A DNA stretch of 64,000 nt from Archilochus colubris. Taxonomy: Eukaryota; Chordata; Aves; Apodiformes; Trochilidae. The notes beneath the pieces are model-generated. The model worked only from the letters and a program-made list of their open reading frames with translations. It ran no database searches and was not told the origin of the DNA. The stretch is taken from assembly GCA_023079485.1 (NCBI GenBank), contig CM041086.1, positions 11,726,401 to 11,790,400 of the forward strand. Reading direction: 5' to 3'. Within the stretch, counting starts at the first letter, position 1; the number at the start of each line of letters is the position of its first letter. The translations under genes and the position numbers were made by a program. Shown piece by piece: positions 35,501 through 44,388 of the stretch.

Positions 35501-37189
35501 CACCGGGGCTGTCCATCCCCTCAGTACCAGCGGGGCTCCCCATTTCCCGTACCAGCCGGTACCGGTTGGACTCTTCATCTCCCCCGCTATCGTCGGGGGT
35601 CTGCATCACCCCACTATCCCTTGCTACCGTTCGGGCTCTCCATCCCCCCGGTGCCATAGGGGCTCCATCCCTCGCCCTGCCGGTATCGTCGGGGCTCTCC
35701 AGCTTCCTGCTCCCCCTAGCCCCAGGGTACCTGCTGGTTCTGGTAGGCGGTCACGGTGGTGAATTCGGTTTCCTGGAAGGAAAAGGTCTGCACCCCCTCG
35801 GCCGGGAGCGACTGGATCTGCGCTAGATCGAAGCGAGAATCCTGGGCGATAACGTGGACGCGGGGCTTGTACTTGTGCATGGATTGCAGGATGATCTGTG
35901 CGGAGGGAGAGGAAAGCTGAGCCCCTCCTGCCCCCCGAGGGAGAGAAGGACAAGGAGAAAACCCCATGGAAGTCGGGTGGGAGCCAGCCCTCAGCCCAGG
36001 GTGGAGAGGGACCATCCAGCCGCACCGTGAGTGCTGCCCCCCGGGGTGATGCTCTGACCCCCTCCCGGAACCCCCCGGTGGGTCCACCCCACACTTACGT
36101 GCCCCTTGTCGTCCATCTCGTTGTTGGTGAGCTTCACTCGGTCGAAGCTGATGATTTGCCTCATCCAGGTCTCCCCCGAGCAGGGGGAGTCGGGGTGGAT
36201 GTAGAGCCGTGGGGTGATGCAGGAATGATCCGTGTTCCCCGCCACCATCCACTGCGAGCTGTGATAGACGTACCTGACCCGGGCCGGGCCGTGGTCAGGC
36301 TGCGGAGAGCCCTCCCCATGCCCGTCCACACCTATAGAATCTATAGGTAGTCCCCTTGCCCCCCCGCCTCACACTTCTGCACCCCCGTGTTCACAGACAT
36401 CGGTGGAGATGGGACCCAGGAAGGCGCGGGGTCCGAGCACCCATCCCGACAGAGGGGTCCCGGGTGGCAGTCCCGTGTCTGTGTGCGTGTGTGTCCCCGC
36501 GGTACCTGTATCTCTTGGAGTCCACCGGCACAACGTCGATGGCGATGTAGTATTGCTTGAGAGGCTCCAGCCCCTTCACCTTCACCCTGACCGAGGGGAA
36601 CATCCTTCTGCGGGCAGAGAGGAAGGGGATAGAAAAAAATATCTAAAGGGACATGGGAAAGTTAAAAAAAAAATCAAATAGCGGGAAAAAAAAGGCAAAG
36701 AAAAGAAAGTAACAGGAGATACCCTAAAGTAAAAAGAAAATGACAGAGAAAAATAGGAGGGAAAAAACCAAGCGAAGGGCAGAAGGAAGGGGGCAGGCGG
36801 TACCTGCCGGCCTTGGTGATGATCATCTCGGTGCCGATCTCATGGAATCTCCTCCAGAGCTCAGAGCCCTGCAGCTCCACCTGCACCCCCGCCGCCCGGC
36901 TCTCCGCGCCCGCCTTGGGCCGCTTCTCTGCGGGGACGAGAAACGGGAGGGGACGATCGGGAGGCTGGGAGGACAAGGCGGGGGAGGCGACCCTCACCTC
37001 GAACCCCGAGGATCCCCTCCGGGGCTACCAACCCTCCTCTTCGGGCTACCAACCCGCCTCCGGGGCTCTGCGGCTCTGCCTGCAGCCGGCCCCGGGCTCC
37101 TCTTCGCGACCATCGGGCACTTTCCTCTTGGTCGAGGGTCCCACCAGGGATTCCACGGAAAAGGCGTGAGCCCGGGAGCTGAGCGCCAT
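31961..37189 (-). CDS. TBX22: TBX22, T-box transcription factor (whole gene, 8 coding exons)
   Basis: TBX22 is a nuclear DNA-binding repressor of the TBX1/15/18/20/22 subfamily. In mammals it acts in palatal and tongue-frenulum mesenchyme, and its loss causes X-linked cleft palate with ankyloglossia. Exons 37189-37054, 36927-36804, 36607-36506, 36273-36099, 35895-35731, 35458-35394, 35313-35228 and 32574-31961 join in phase to 1467 nt (488 residues plus stop). The start [13 protein letters not shown] matches the family. The T-box runs from about residue 64 ([18 protein letters not shown]) through [38 protein letters not shown] and [16 protein letters not shown] to NPFAKGFRD. The C-terminal domain ends [10 protein letters not shown], like human TBX22 and unlike TBX15/18/20. 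It is about 30 residues shorter than the human 520, mostly before the T-box. Introns are 80-272 bp except the last (2.65 kb). Confidence 0.97.
32575..35227 (-). other. TBX22: TBX22 intron 7, with CpG-rich 5' half
   Basis: The only long intron. Its part nearest exon 7 (about 34430-35227) is CpG-rich, with a perfect octamer ATGCAAAT at 34505-34512 and an E-box CACGTG at 35041-35046. The other half is AT-rich with A/T runs (33555-33573) and (ACT)/(AAT) repeats at 34220-34260. The CpG-rich part could be an intronic regulatory element or simply the shore of the TBX22 CpG island. Confidence 0.55.
35228..35313 (-). CDS. TBX22: TBX22 coding exon 7
   Basis: Ends Arg256 and encodes residues 257-284 ([14 protein letters not shown]... 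to FGADRQ) plus one base of Gly285. Acceptor ctctgcag, donor CAGG|gtaagt. Confidence 0.96.
35394..35458 (-). CDS. TBX22: TBX22 coding exon 6
   Basis: Residues 235-255 ([17 protein letters not shown]...), the C-terminal DNA-contacting helix of the T-box. Acceptor cctccag, donor AACAG|gtaagg. It is followed by an 80-bp intron, near the lower size limit for a vertebrate intron. Confidence 0.96.
35475..35705. repeat. degenerate minisatellite in TBX22 intron 5
   Basis: About seven imperfect units of 25-37 bp within the 272-bp intron. Each contains a version of TACCG-TCGGGGCTCTCCATC. Examples are GGGGCTGTCCATCCCCT (about 35506), GGGGCTCCCCATTTCCC (about 35532), CGGGCTCTCCATCCCCC (about 35631) and CGGGGCTCTCCAGC (about 35690). 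Confidence 0.7.
35731..35895 (-). CDS. TBX22: TBX22 coding exon 5
   Basis: Residues 180-234, from [15 protein letters not shown] through [14 protein letters not shown] to [11 protein letters not shown]. Acceptor gcacag, donor CAG|gtaccc. Confidence 0.97.
36099..36273 (-). CDS. TBX22: TBX22 coding exon 4
   Basis: Ends Arg121 and encodes residues 122-179 ([16 protein letters not shown]... [14 protein letters not shown]... NNEMDDKGH), the central T-box. Acceptor gggtcag, donor CAC|gtaagt. Confidence 0.97.
36506..36607 (-). CDS. TBX22: TBX22 coding exon 3
   Basis: Residues 87-121 ([20 protein letters not shown]... VDSKRYR), the N-terminal T-box strands. Acceptor ctgcccgcag, donor TACAG|gtaccg. 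Confidence 0.96.
36804..36927 (-). CDS. TBX22: TBX22 coding exon 2
   Basis: Completes Glu46 and encodes residues 47-86 plus two bases of Arg87. It holds the short linker ([13 protein letters not shown]) and the T-box start [19 protein letters not shown]. Acceptor ccccgcag, donor GGCAG|gtaccg. The upstream boundary is set by phase agreement with exon 1. Confidence 0.88.
37012..37062 (-). repeat. 21-bp tandem duplication spanning the TBX22 exon 1 donor
   Basis: On the - strand the sequence GAGG(C/A)GGGTTGGTAGCCC occurs twice, 21 bp apart, with a third partial GAGCCCCGGAGG match. The likely donor gt (37053-37052) and an identical-context gt (37032-37031) both result. Using the second would add an in-frame TAG from the first copy. 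Confidence 0.7.
37054..37189 (-). CDS. TBX22: TBX22 coding exon 1
   Basis: Encodes residues 1-45 ([20 protein letters not shown], then [15 protein letters not shown] and onward) plus one base of Glu46. The start is chosen because MALSSRA-AFSVE is the known TBX22 N terminus and the ATG lies in GGGGATGG. The donor GCGG|gttggt is non-optimal but is the only one that gives the phase needed by exon 2 before an in-frame TAG. An additional small exon remains possible. Confidence 0.78.
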
Positions 37190-37645
37190 CCCCTCGCCAA
37201 GGTCGGGGTCCCCCCCGGGTGGTTGTGGGGTTCAGGCGGGCGGTGGGGGCTCCATCCCGGCCGGGACTCAGAGACCCTCGCCCGGCAGCCACCCGGCTCC
37301 CGTCGGGGGGCAGCGGCCACGGCGGGATCCTCTTGCATCCAACTGAGTCAATAGACGGCTGCAGCCTCCACTGTTTGTTTTGGAAACTGGTGGGAGCATA
37401 AGAAACATTGAGTGACATTTCATAGGAGTAACGGGGAACGGGGGGGAGGGAGGGGGGGAAAAAGAAGAGCGGGAGGGGTGGGGAGGGAGGGGAAGAGCGG
37501 GGGAAGAGGAGCCGGCCCCGTCTAGGATCAATAAAAGAGTTACTGTTCTCCATTAAATTGTAAAACTCAAAGAAATTTGACATAATTGCACACTAGGGGC
37601 CACTTTTCCAACAAAAGTGCAAATAACGTTTAACCAGAACCAGCA
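37190..37645 (-). promoter_or_regulatory. TBX22: TBX22 5' flank, likely 5' UTR and promoter
   Basis: GC-rich DNA directly upstream of the TBX22 ATG. It includes a 7-codon upstream frame (ATG at 37255-37253, TGA at 37234-37232) and a G-rich purine run on + at 37439-37515. Beyond that lies an unusually AT-rich, evenly composed block at about 37525-37640 that stands out in GC-rich surroundings and may contain the core promoter. No clear TATA box is seen. Confidence 0.45.
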
Positions 37646-37646
37646 C

Positions 37647-37815
37647 AAAAGGAAAAGGGGGAAAGGAAAAGAAAAAAAAAAGAAAAAGAAAGAAAAAGAA
37701 AGAAAAAAAAAAAAAAAAGAAAGAAAAAAACGACGGGGGGGGTGAGAAAAAGAGGGGGAAAAAAGAGGCAAAAAGGAAAAAAGGAGGGGAGAAAAGGAGG
37801 GCTAAAAGAGGTGGT
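37647..37815 (+). repeat. polypurine tract upstream of TBX22
   Basis: Eighty-four uninterrupted purines on + at 37647-37730, then mostly purines to about 37815 (GAGAAAAAGAGGGGG, AAAAAGGAGGGG). Such A/G mirror-like tracts can form triplex DNA. It lies about 460 bp 5' of the TBX22 start codon. Confidence 0.9.
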
Positions 37816-40149
37816 AGCCGTTCCTGTGCTGCGAGCCGCAGGGCTGGGGCTTGGAGGGGGCTTTACCCGTGGCCCCGCCGGTGTCCCCCGCGGTGTCACC
37901 CCCGGCTTGTCACCACCCCGGACAGGGATGGCGGCACGTCCCCCTCTTTTGATGTGTTTCTTTTTTTTATTAGTTGTTTGTTTGGTTTTTGCTTGTCTTT
38001 TTATTTATTTATTTTTTCCCCTTAAAGACAGCAGCCCTGCCCGCCCGGCATCACCCCTGGGGGTTTTCCAAGGCTCCTCTTCAAAGCGCGTCCCCGCAGC
38101 GGCAGCTGCGCTGAATTAGGGGCAGAAAACCCAGTTTCCCAGTCATGAAGGGCTAAGGGGGAGGATGCTCCGAGCTGGGAAAGGTGGGGGGGAGTCCCGC
38201 AGGTGCGCAGGGAAGGGGCTGCGCTGTGATTTTCACCTCCTCCCCACCGTGCAAAGGCTTAAAGGCACCGCGCGGATGTATTTTCCATTACCGGAGCACT
38301 AAAAGCCGTTCTGGGGCTCTGTCTCTCGCTCTCTGTTTTTTATTTTATTTTATTTTTACTTTTTTGTGGGGAATAGTGGTACTCATGCTGAGCAGGGGGG
38401 GTGTCTGCCTCCCCCACCCATCCCCAGGGCACCCCTTGTCCCTGTGCCCACTGGGGTGGATGAATCTTGACAACAAAAAAAAAGTGGAAAGGGATAAAAT
38501 TCCCAGGTCAGCTGAGAGAGCAGGTTCAGGTAAGTGTGTGTGTGGGTGCTGCAGGATCTGCCACGGGGCCTTGTGGCTGTGGGGTTGGGGTGCAGAGCTG
38601 CCAGGGGAGCGTTGGTTTATTCCAATGTTTCCCTTTTCTGGATTTCTTGCTTTATTTTGTTGGGTCTCTGCTCTGGTGCACACATTTCCTCCCAGCCTTG
38701 GGCAGGCAGCAGGGTGGAAACTGAGCTGGCTCTGTAAGACAACCCAAACCAAATGTCAGCATGGCAAAATTGGTGACAAATTAATGTCTTAAATATCCCA
38801 CATCACACAAGAGTCCTCAAACCCCCATCCCAAGGGTGCTCCTTGCTCAGTCTTGCACATTGATGCTCATTTATAAATTATTTACATTTATAACCATTTT
38901 TGACACCCATTTCTTCCCCAAACTCCTGGCATACCTTGCTGGGACAGGGGTTTGGCTGAGGAAGAGACCTTGGAGGTGGGGAACGGGTGCAGGTCTAGAG
39001 CTCAACATCCAGCTGGGGGCACCTGGTTGGGAGGAGGCAATTTTCCCATGTATACAGCCCTGGTGTCAGCTCTGGTTTGGGAGTGGAAATTTAACATCTC
39101 TGCAAAATAGGGCTCTGGAAGGTCCAGCTGAGCTCAGGCCCCACTCGTGGTAGAAATCACACAAATGTTGTTCATAATGGCAGCTGGGACAGTTGCAGAG
39201 GAGCTATAAAATAACTGTATGGGAGGATGTTGCTCAGATTTCCTTCCCAAGGCTTTGACAGAGCTGTGTGTACCTGGGGTTATGCAGGAGGGGTCAGCCC
39301 TGACCCTGGTGGGAGTGCAGGCATCTCCTAACATGGCCTTCAGAAAAGCTGGTGGTTGTTAACTTTTGATTTAACTTTTACTGAGGGCAACAGTACTTAA
39401 TCTTCCTCCACAGAGTGTTTCAGAGTCCAAAGACCATCAACGTTCTATCATAACCTGGACTCCATGGTGGGTTGGTCCCCATGGTGCTCCAGCATCCTTC
39501 AAAACCCCAGCCCCTGGTGATGTGGTTGAAGCCACATTCAGAAGCCCCACCCAATATCTCCAGGGGATGGGTGCCTGACCCACTTTGGAGTATTTTTTGG
39601 GGATGTTGTCCCACAGCCCCCCCATCCACTGGGGTGAGGAAGGGATGGAAAACAGGGCAGGGGAGGATATTTTGGGGGTTTATTTCACCCTGCCCTTGCC
39701 CCTAGGCCAACCTCTGCAGATCTTTGTTTCTTCTTACCAAGAGACATGAAACAAACCTCATCAACATGTTGATAATTATAAGAGCATAAGCTCATGGGTT
39801 AAAAGCCAGGTGAGCAGCAGGTCCTTCCTGGGGCCTGGCACGGTGCTCCCCTGAGCTGATGGAAGCCAGCTGAAGCCATGAAGTGTGAACCTTTATCTCT
39901 GCTGACATGACATATTATTAAAAAGTATTTTGAGTAATCTTTTATTTCCTTTGCCTTGCAACACATTTTGAGAACTTGGCCAGGGATCAACCGACCCTTT
40001 TTTTAATTTCCTACAAGGAAAAAAAATACCCCAAAATAAAATCCGATTGAGATGATATAATCAGGAACATTTTTGAGGGGTTAGGGTGAATTAATATGTC
40101 AGAGGAGGGTTTTCAGGGGACTTGGAGAGCTTTCATGTGTCAAAGACTG
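37816..40149. other. upstream flank of TBX22, no gene recognised
   Basis: CpG-rich until about 38300, with runs of T around 37960-38020 and TTTTATTTTA repeats near 38340. After that it is ordinary unique DNA. No protein family is recognised in the short frames. Confidence 0.45.
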
Positions 40150-40920
40150 ACTCAGACCCTTCTTGGGCTTTGTAATCTTATTGTCTTGACCAAATTATGC
40201 CACGGGATGTCACGAATTAAACCTCATCAGCAGACTGAGCAAATAATCATTTGGCAGAGAGCTCAGGATAACTAACTCGATTTTCAAGCAAGTGCTATAC
40301 AATATGCCAGCAATGTTTGCTTAACTTGAAAATGATCTTTTAATCCCACCCAGTAATCCACTCGAGCACCCAGCGAAGTCCCAGCCCCAGGCTCTGCTGC
40401 CCACTGCAGGGACAGGCTCCAGGACATTTAATTGTCCTCAAGCTGCTCTAGATTTTGCCAAGATTCATTTTGCATTTAGCAAAACAAAACAAACCCAAAG
40501 CAAGCTGAACCTGGCTCAGGGATAACATTTTAATATCACCCACAATCAGTTATCCATCTAATATTTTCTCTTTTCTATCTGACATGGCCCAAGATTTATA
40601 TAAAAGCTGGAATTACAAATTGGGGGCCAGGATGTTTTCACTTCTGGCATGGAAAAACTGGAGGGATTGTTTGTTCTCTGCTGCACGGATCATTAGCAAA
40701 TAACTAATTTCTTCTTCCAGATCCCAGCCTGTCTGCTTGTTGGAAATAGAAATGAAGAAGGATAAAGCCAGTGGTGAAGAAATGTGAGCTCTAATATTCC
40801 AGTGGGCAAATAACAGCATTTCCTTGGAAGAAGAATTGTAACTACTGCTTCGAGTGAGTCATTAGCTAAATTACTTATTAATGCATTAATATTTCTTTTT
40901 TTGCTAAAACCCCAAAGTTT
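40150..40920. promoter_or_regulatory. candidate conserved regulatory block upstream of TBX22
   Basis: AT-rich unique DNA without simple repeats, with homeodomain-like cores (AAATAATCATTTGG near 40240; TTACTTATTAATGCATTAAT near 40871). It retains isolated CpGs (CACGGGATGTCACG, ACTCGAG). The proposal rests on composition and motif density only. Confidence 0.25.
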
Positions 40921-43019
40921 TAACCAAACCCTCCTGAAGAGTAAGGGAATCTTGGCAGAATACACCCCTAGTAGCTTATAGCAGCACTTAGGAGGTTGTT
41001 TTCCCTCACCTTCTCAAATGTCCCATCCCCTAGCAATGCTTTAATTTCATTCTCCACCTTCATTTCCTCAGAATGAACTTTGGAAACCCTCTGTTCTTCC
41101 ACCCAAGCAAGGTGTGGTGTCCACTGTGGTACCTCCTGCAGCATCCCAAGCAGGAGGTGATGGAAAAACTCAGCCAGTCCTTGCTCTCAGCAACACCTCA
41201 AATGAATTTATTGGCAAAAATGACAGATCTGGGGAAGGAAAGGTCAGATTGCAGTGGTGGCCAGGCAGCATTGAAGCCTTTGTGCTGAATTAGTTAAAGA
41301 TATATTAAAATAAATCTCCGTTTATTTTAAATCTCAAAAAAAAAACTTAAAAAAGAAAAAGAAAAAGAAAAAAGAATAGGATTAAACTTCAAGGAAATGA
41401 TTCAGTGTAGTAAAACCAATCCAGACAACATCAGATCACATTAGGAGGGGACTTGGGATCATTTCATGGGGATGAAGGGGTTGTGGGGTTCCCCACATCT
41501 GGGGAAGTTGAGGGATGGTTTGGACTGTCCACTGGTTGGTAGGGTGAGGGTGGGACCAGTATGTGTATCTCCAGGACCAAGATGTGACATGCCACCATGA
41601 GGACTTGTATCCCCATTTGTAAGGTTTTTAAGGTCACCTTTCCAAGCTCCTGGCTTTTGGCTGAGTGCAAAGTGTGAGAGCCAGAAGCTGCTCCATCACT
41701 TCTCCAACCATCTCCACCTGAAAAGCTCCTGCAAGCCAGACCATCCCACTGAGCAGCTTCCCCACCTTCATCATGGCTTCTCCAGAGCCAAAAAATATGA
41801 CCAAGATCTGGCCCCTTCCCCTTTGAAGGAAAGGGGAAAATTCCTGCTGTGTTGAACTTTTCTCATAATACTTAAAGAAAATACTTCAAGAATGTGTAAT
41901 AAGGGGGGATTTAGAGAGCAAAAATTAACCATGTGGACAAAGCAGAAAACCTTTAGAATGGCACCCAAATGCATCCTGTCCTGCTTTAGGGAAGGGAAAT
42001 GCTCCAGGGACAAGAGGGTGACCCGTCAGGAGCTTTGTCCCCGAGGCCACCCCTGCTCTTTCCCCCACTGGAGAAAGGGGGAGGGAAGAACCCGAGGTCT
42101 CTGTTGAGCTGCCAGGGAAACCACACCGGAGAAGTGAAATTAAAAATAGTTCTGGGGAAGCTGATATTGAGTTATTCAATACTCCCAGGCAGCCCCAGGG
42201 CCGTGTTTCCTGCACTCTCCTCTCGGCGCCGGGGCTGGGCAGGGTCTGGCCAGGGAGCATCCCAAGGGCTTGGGGAACTTTCTAAGGGTTTGTGAGCCCT
42301 TTGGAAGGCAGCAATCTGAGGACAGGAAGTCTTTTTGGAGAGGAAGGTGATGCTATTTTTACAAAATGCAGCCTAATTTTGGGTTTGTTTCACTTTAAGT
42401 AGTAACTGGGTACCTTGCAGCATCCCCTCGGTGCTGGTGGCCAGGAGGAAGGTCCTGTGGTGGCTCTTGAAATAGCATGTTTATTTAATGCTGATGCAGA
42501 AATTGTAAGATTTTGGGGCTTTCTTCTCCCTCACCAAATCCTGATGGCTGCAATAAGCTTTGCTCCTTCCTTGGCAGGGGTCTGGAGAAGATGGGTCCAA
42601 ACAAGCCATGATATTTTATCCCCAGCCCCAGCAGTTCTGGCCCAGATGCTTTTTTAATTGCTTGATTTCGACTTGCTTTTCCACCACTGAAATCTCTGCA
42701 CCACCAGCACTTTGCAGGAAGAGTCAGCCCCAAGACAGGTCCAAGACTTTTCCTTCCCTGCCTGGAAAGAGAAACTTCAATTCTGGCCTTAAACCGAGCC
42801 CACACCTGGAAGGGATCGACCGGCCATGGGGAAACACAGCTTTGTTTGGCTGTCCCATCCACGTTCATCACTGCTAATTCTTGCCATAAATGCCAATAGA
42901 GAGGGCTGAGAATAAAAGTTTCAATGTCCTGAGGAGAAGGGCAGTAAATGGAGAGGTGTGCAAGGAAGCACCAAGGTTTTGGAGCTGTTGGCAGGGGCTT
43001 TGGCGAAGGAAATGGCTTT
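40921..43019. other. upstream flank, no gene recognised
   Basis: Unique sequence with an A-rich run at about 41334-41376 and no recognised gene or transposon. Confidence 0.45.
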
Positions 43020-43330
43020 TGAAACGAAAAAGATAAAAATCTTAATATTTGGTGAGATCTGCCAACCCAAATATCTGTCAGCAGAGAGGTAAAATAATAG
43101 CTTTAAAAACAAGGAAAAAGAATCACATGGAGTTTTCTGCTGAGGGTGATGTCACCCCCCCAGCCAGCTAAAGATTCTTTGGGTTTGTAATTCAAACCGC
43201 ATGAACTCGCCGCGCGGAGTTGGGTGAAACTCTGCTTTCGTGTGGATCCCTCTAGGGGTGAGGGATATCACTTTCTGGACTTAATTTTCAAGTCATAAAT
43301 AACTATGATTGACTCTCCACCCTGCAAAAC
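43020..43330. promoter_or_regulatory. candidate regulatory block with isolated CpG cluster
   Basis: Six CpGs lie within about 40 bp (CGCATGAACTCGCCGCGCGG, 43199-43218, plus TTTCGTG) in CpG-poor DNA, flanked by AT-rich CTTAATTTTCAAGTCATAAA. This is the pattern of an unmethylated element. Conservation was not tested. Confidence 0.25.
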
Positions 43331-44349
43331 AAGGACATGCAACCAGTGCCTCTGAATGCACAGGTGGGTCCTGCACAAGCTCTGCCAAAGGAGCCTGGGG
43401 CTGGTGTGGATGGGGCAGAAGGAGCTCAGCTTGAGCTCAGCTGGTCAACAAACTCCATCTTCATGAGGAATTTCAGCTCATGGAAGAGGAAAATCTCTCT
43501 CCATGGCATTGTCTCCCTTCCCAAAGTTTCCTTCTGGCTGCACAGGGTCCCAGCCTGTGGGCTATAAATTATCCAGCAAAAAAACCACCAACCCCAACCA
43601 TCTTTTTCAATAAGGGAAAAGAAAACCATGCAGTGATTTAATACATGAAAATGGTCCAGCCTATGGCTTCCTCTTGGTTGCAAATGTGGACAGTCCTGTT
43701 GAGACCCCAAAACCATTCCAAACCGTCCCAATTAGCACATAACCATCTGGCCTCCTGGCTCAACACCTCCCGTGGCTATAAATTCAAATCCCAGCAAAGA
43801 TTTGCAGGGGATTTACTCCACCAAATGAGCTCTGTCCTTTGAGTAATGGAAAAACAAGGTGAGGTGGAGAAGTCTGGTGGGAGAGCTGGGAAGTGGAGCT
43901 GGCTCTGGCCAAGCATCCACTGGGGAACAAGGAACATCCCTCTTCCTGGCTCTTGGTGCCTCATCCCATGGCTGGAGTCTCCCAAGTCCTGACCCCCCCA
44001 ACTCTGCACCAGCCCCACAGATTTTCTCCACCAGCATCCTCTGTCCCAGCACCAAGGCTCTGTGGACACTCTTGGGGTTCCCCAGAGCCATCGTGGACCT
44101 GGACCAACATTTATCAGCTGGAATTTTCTTTCTAAGGTCTCTGGGACCAAAGTGAGCCAAGCCTTTGGTGCTAAAGGAACAATCTTCCCATCTGAATCAT
44201 AAAATCCTCCACTCCAGCTGGGCTTTTTATGACCTGCAAAGAGTTTCTCCACCCTTAGTTGGAGCCCACGCTGCAGAATGGGGAGATCTGGAGGGAACAA
44301 AAGGGTTTTCCTTGTCTGTGCAACACATCGAGCTCAGCTCCTCTCTGTG

Positions 44350-44354
<5 letters not shown>
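43331..44354. other. upstream flank, no gene recognised
   Basis: Unique DNA, moderately GC-rich and rich in CCA and TGG words. Open frames overlap on both strands but match no family. Confidence 0.45.

Positions 44355-44386
<32 letters not shown>
44355..44386. repeat. (TA)n microsatellite
   Basis: About 16 uninterrupted TA units, preceded by GTGTGTTT. Confidence 0.95.

Positions 44387-44388
<2 letters not shown>

Noticed and set aside
31961..37189. TBX15, TBX18 or TBX20 as the T-box gene
   Set aside because: The start MALSSRA-AFSVE and the C-terminal text ([26 protein letters not shown]) match TBX22.
36740..37354. 204-residue open frame on + opposite TBX22 exons 1-2
   Set aside because: It is antisense to well-supported coding exons in GC-rich DNA, where stop codons are rare.
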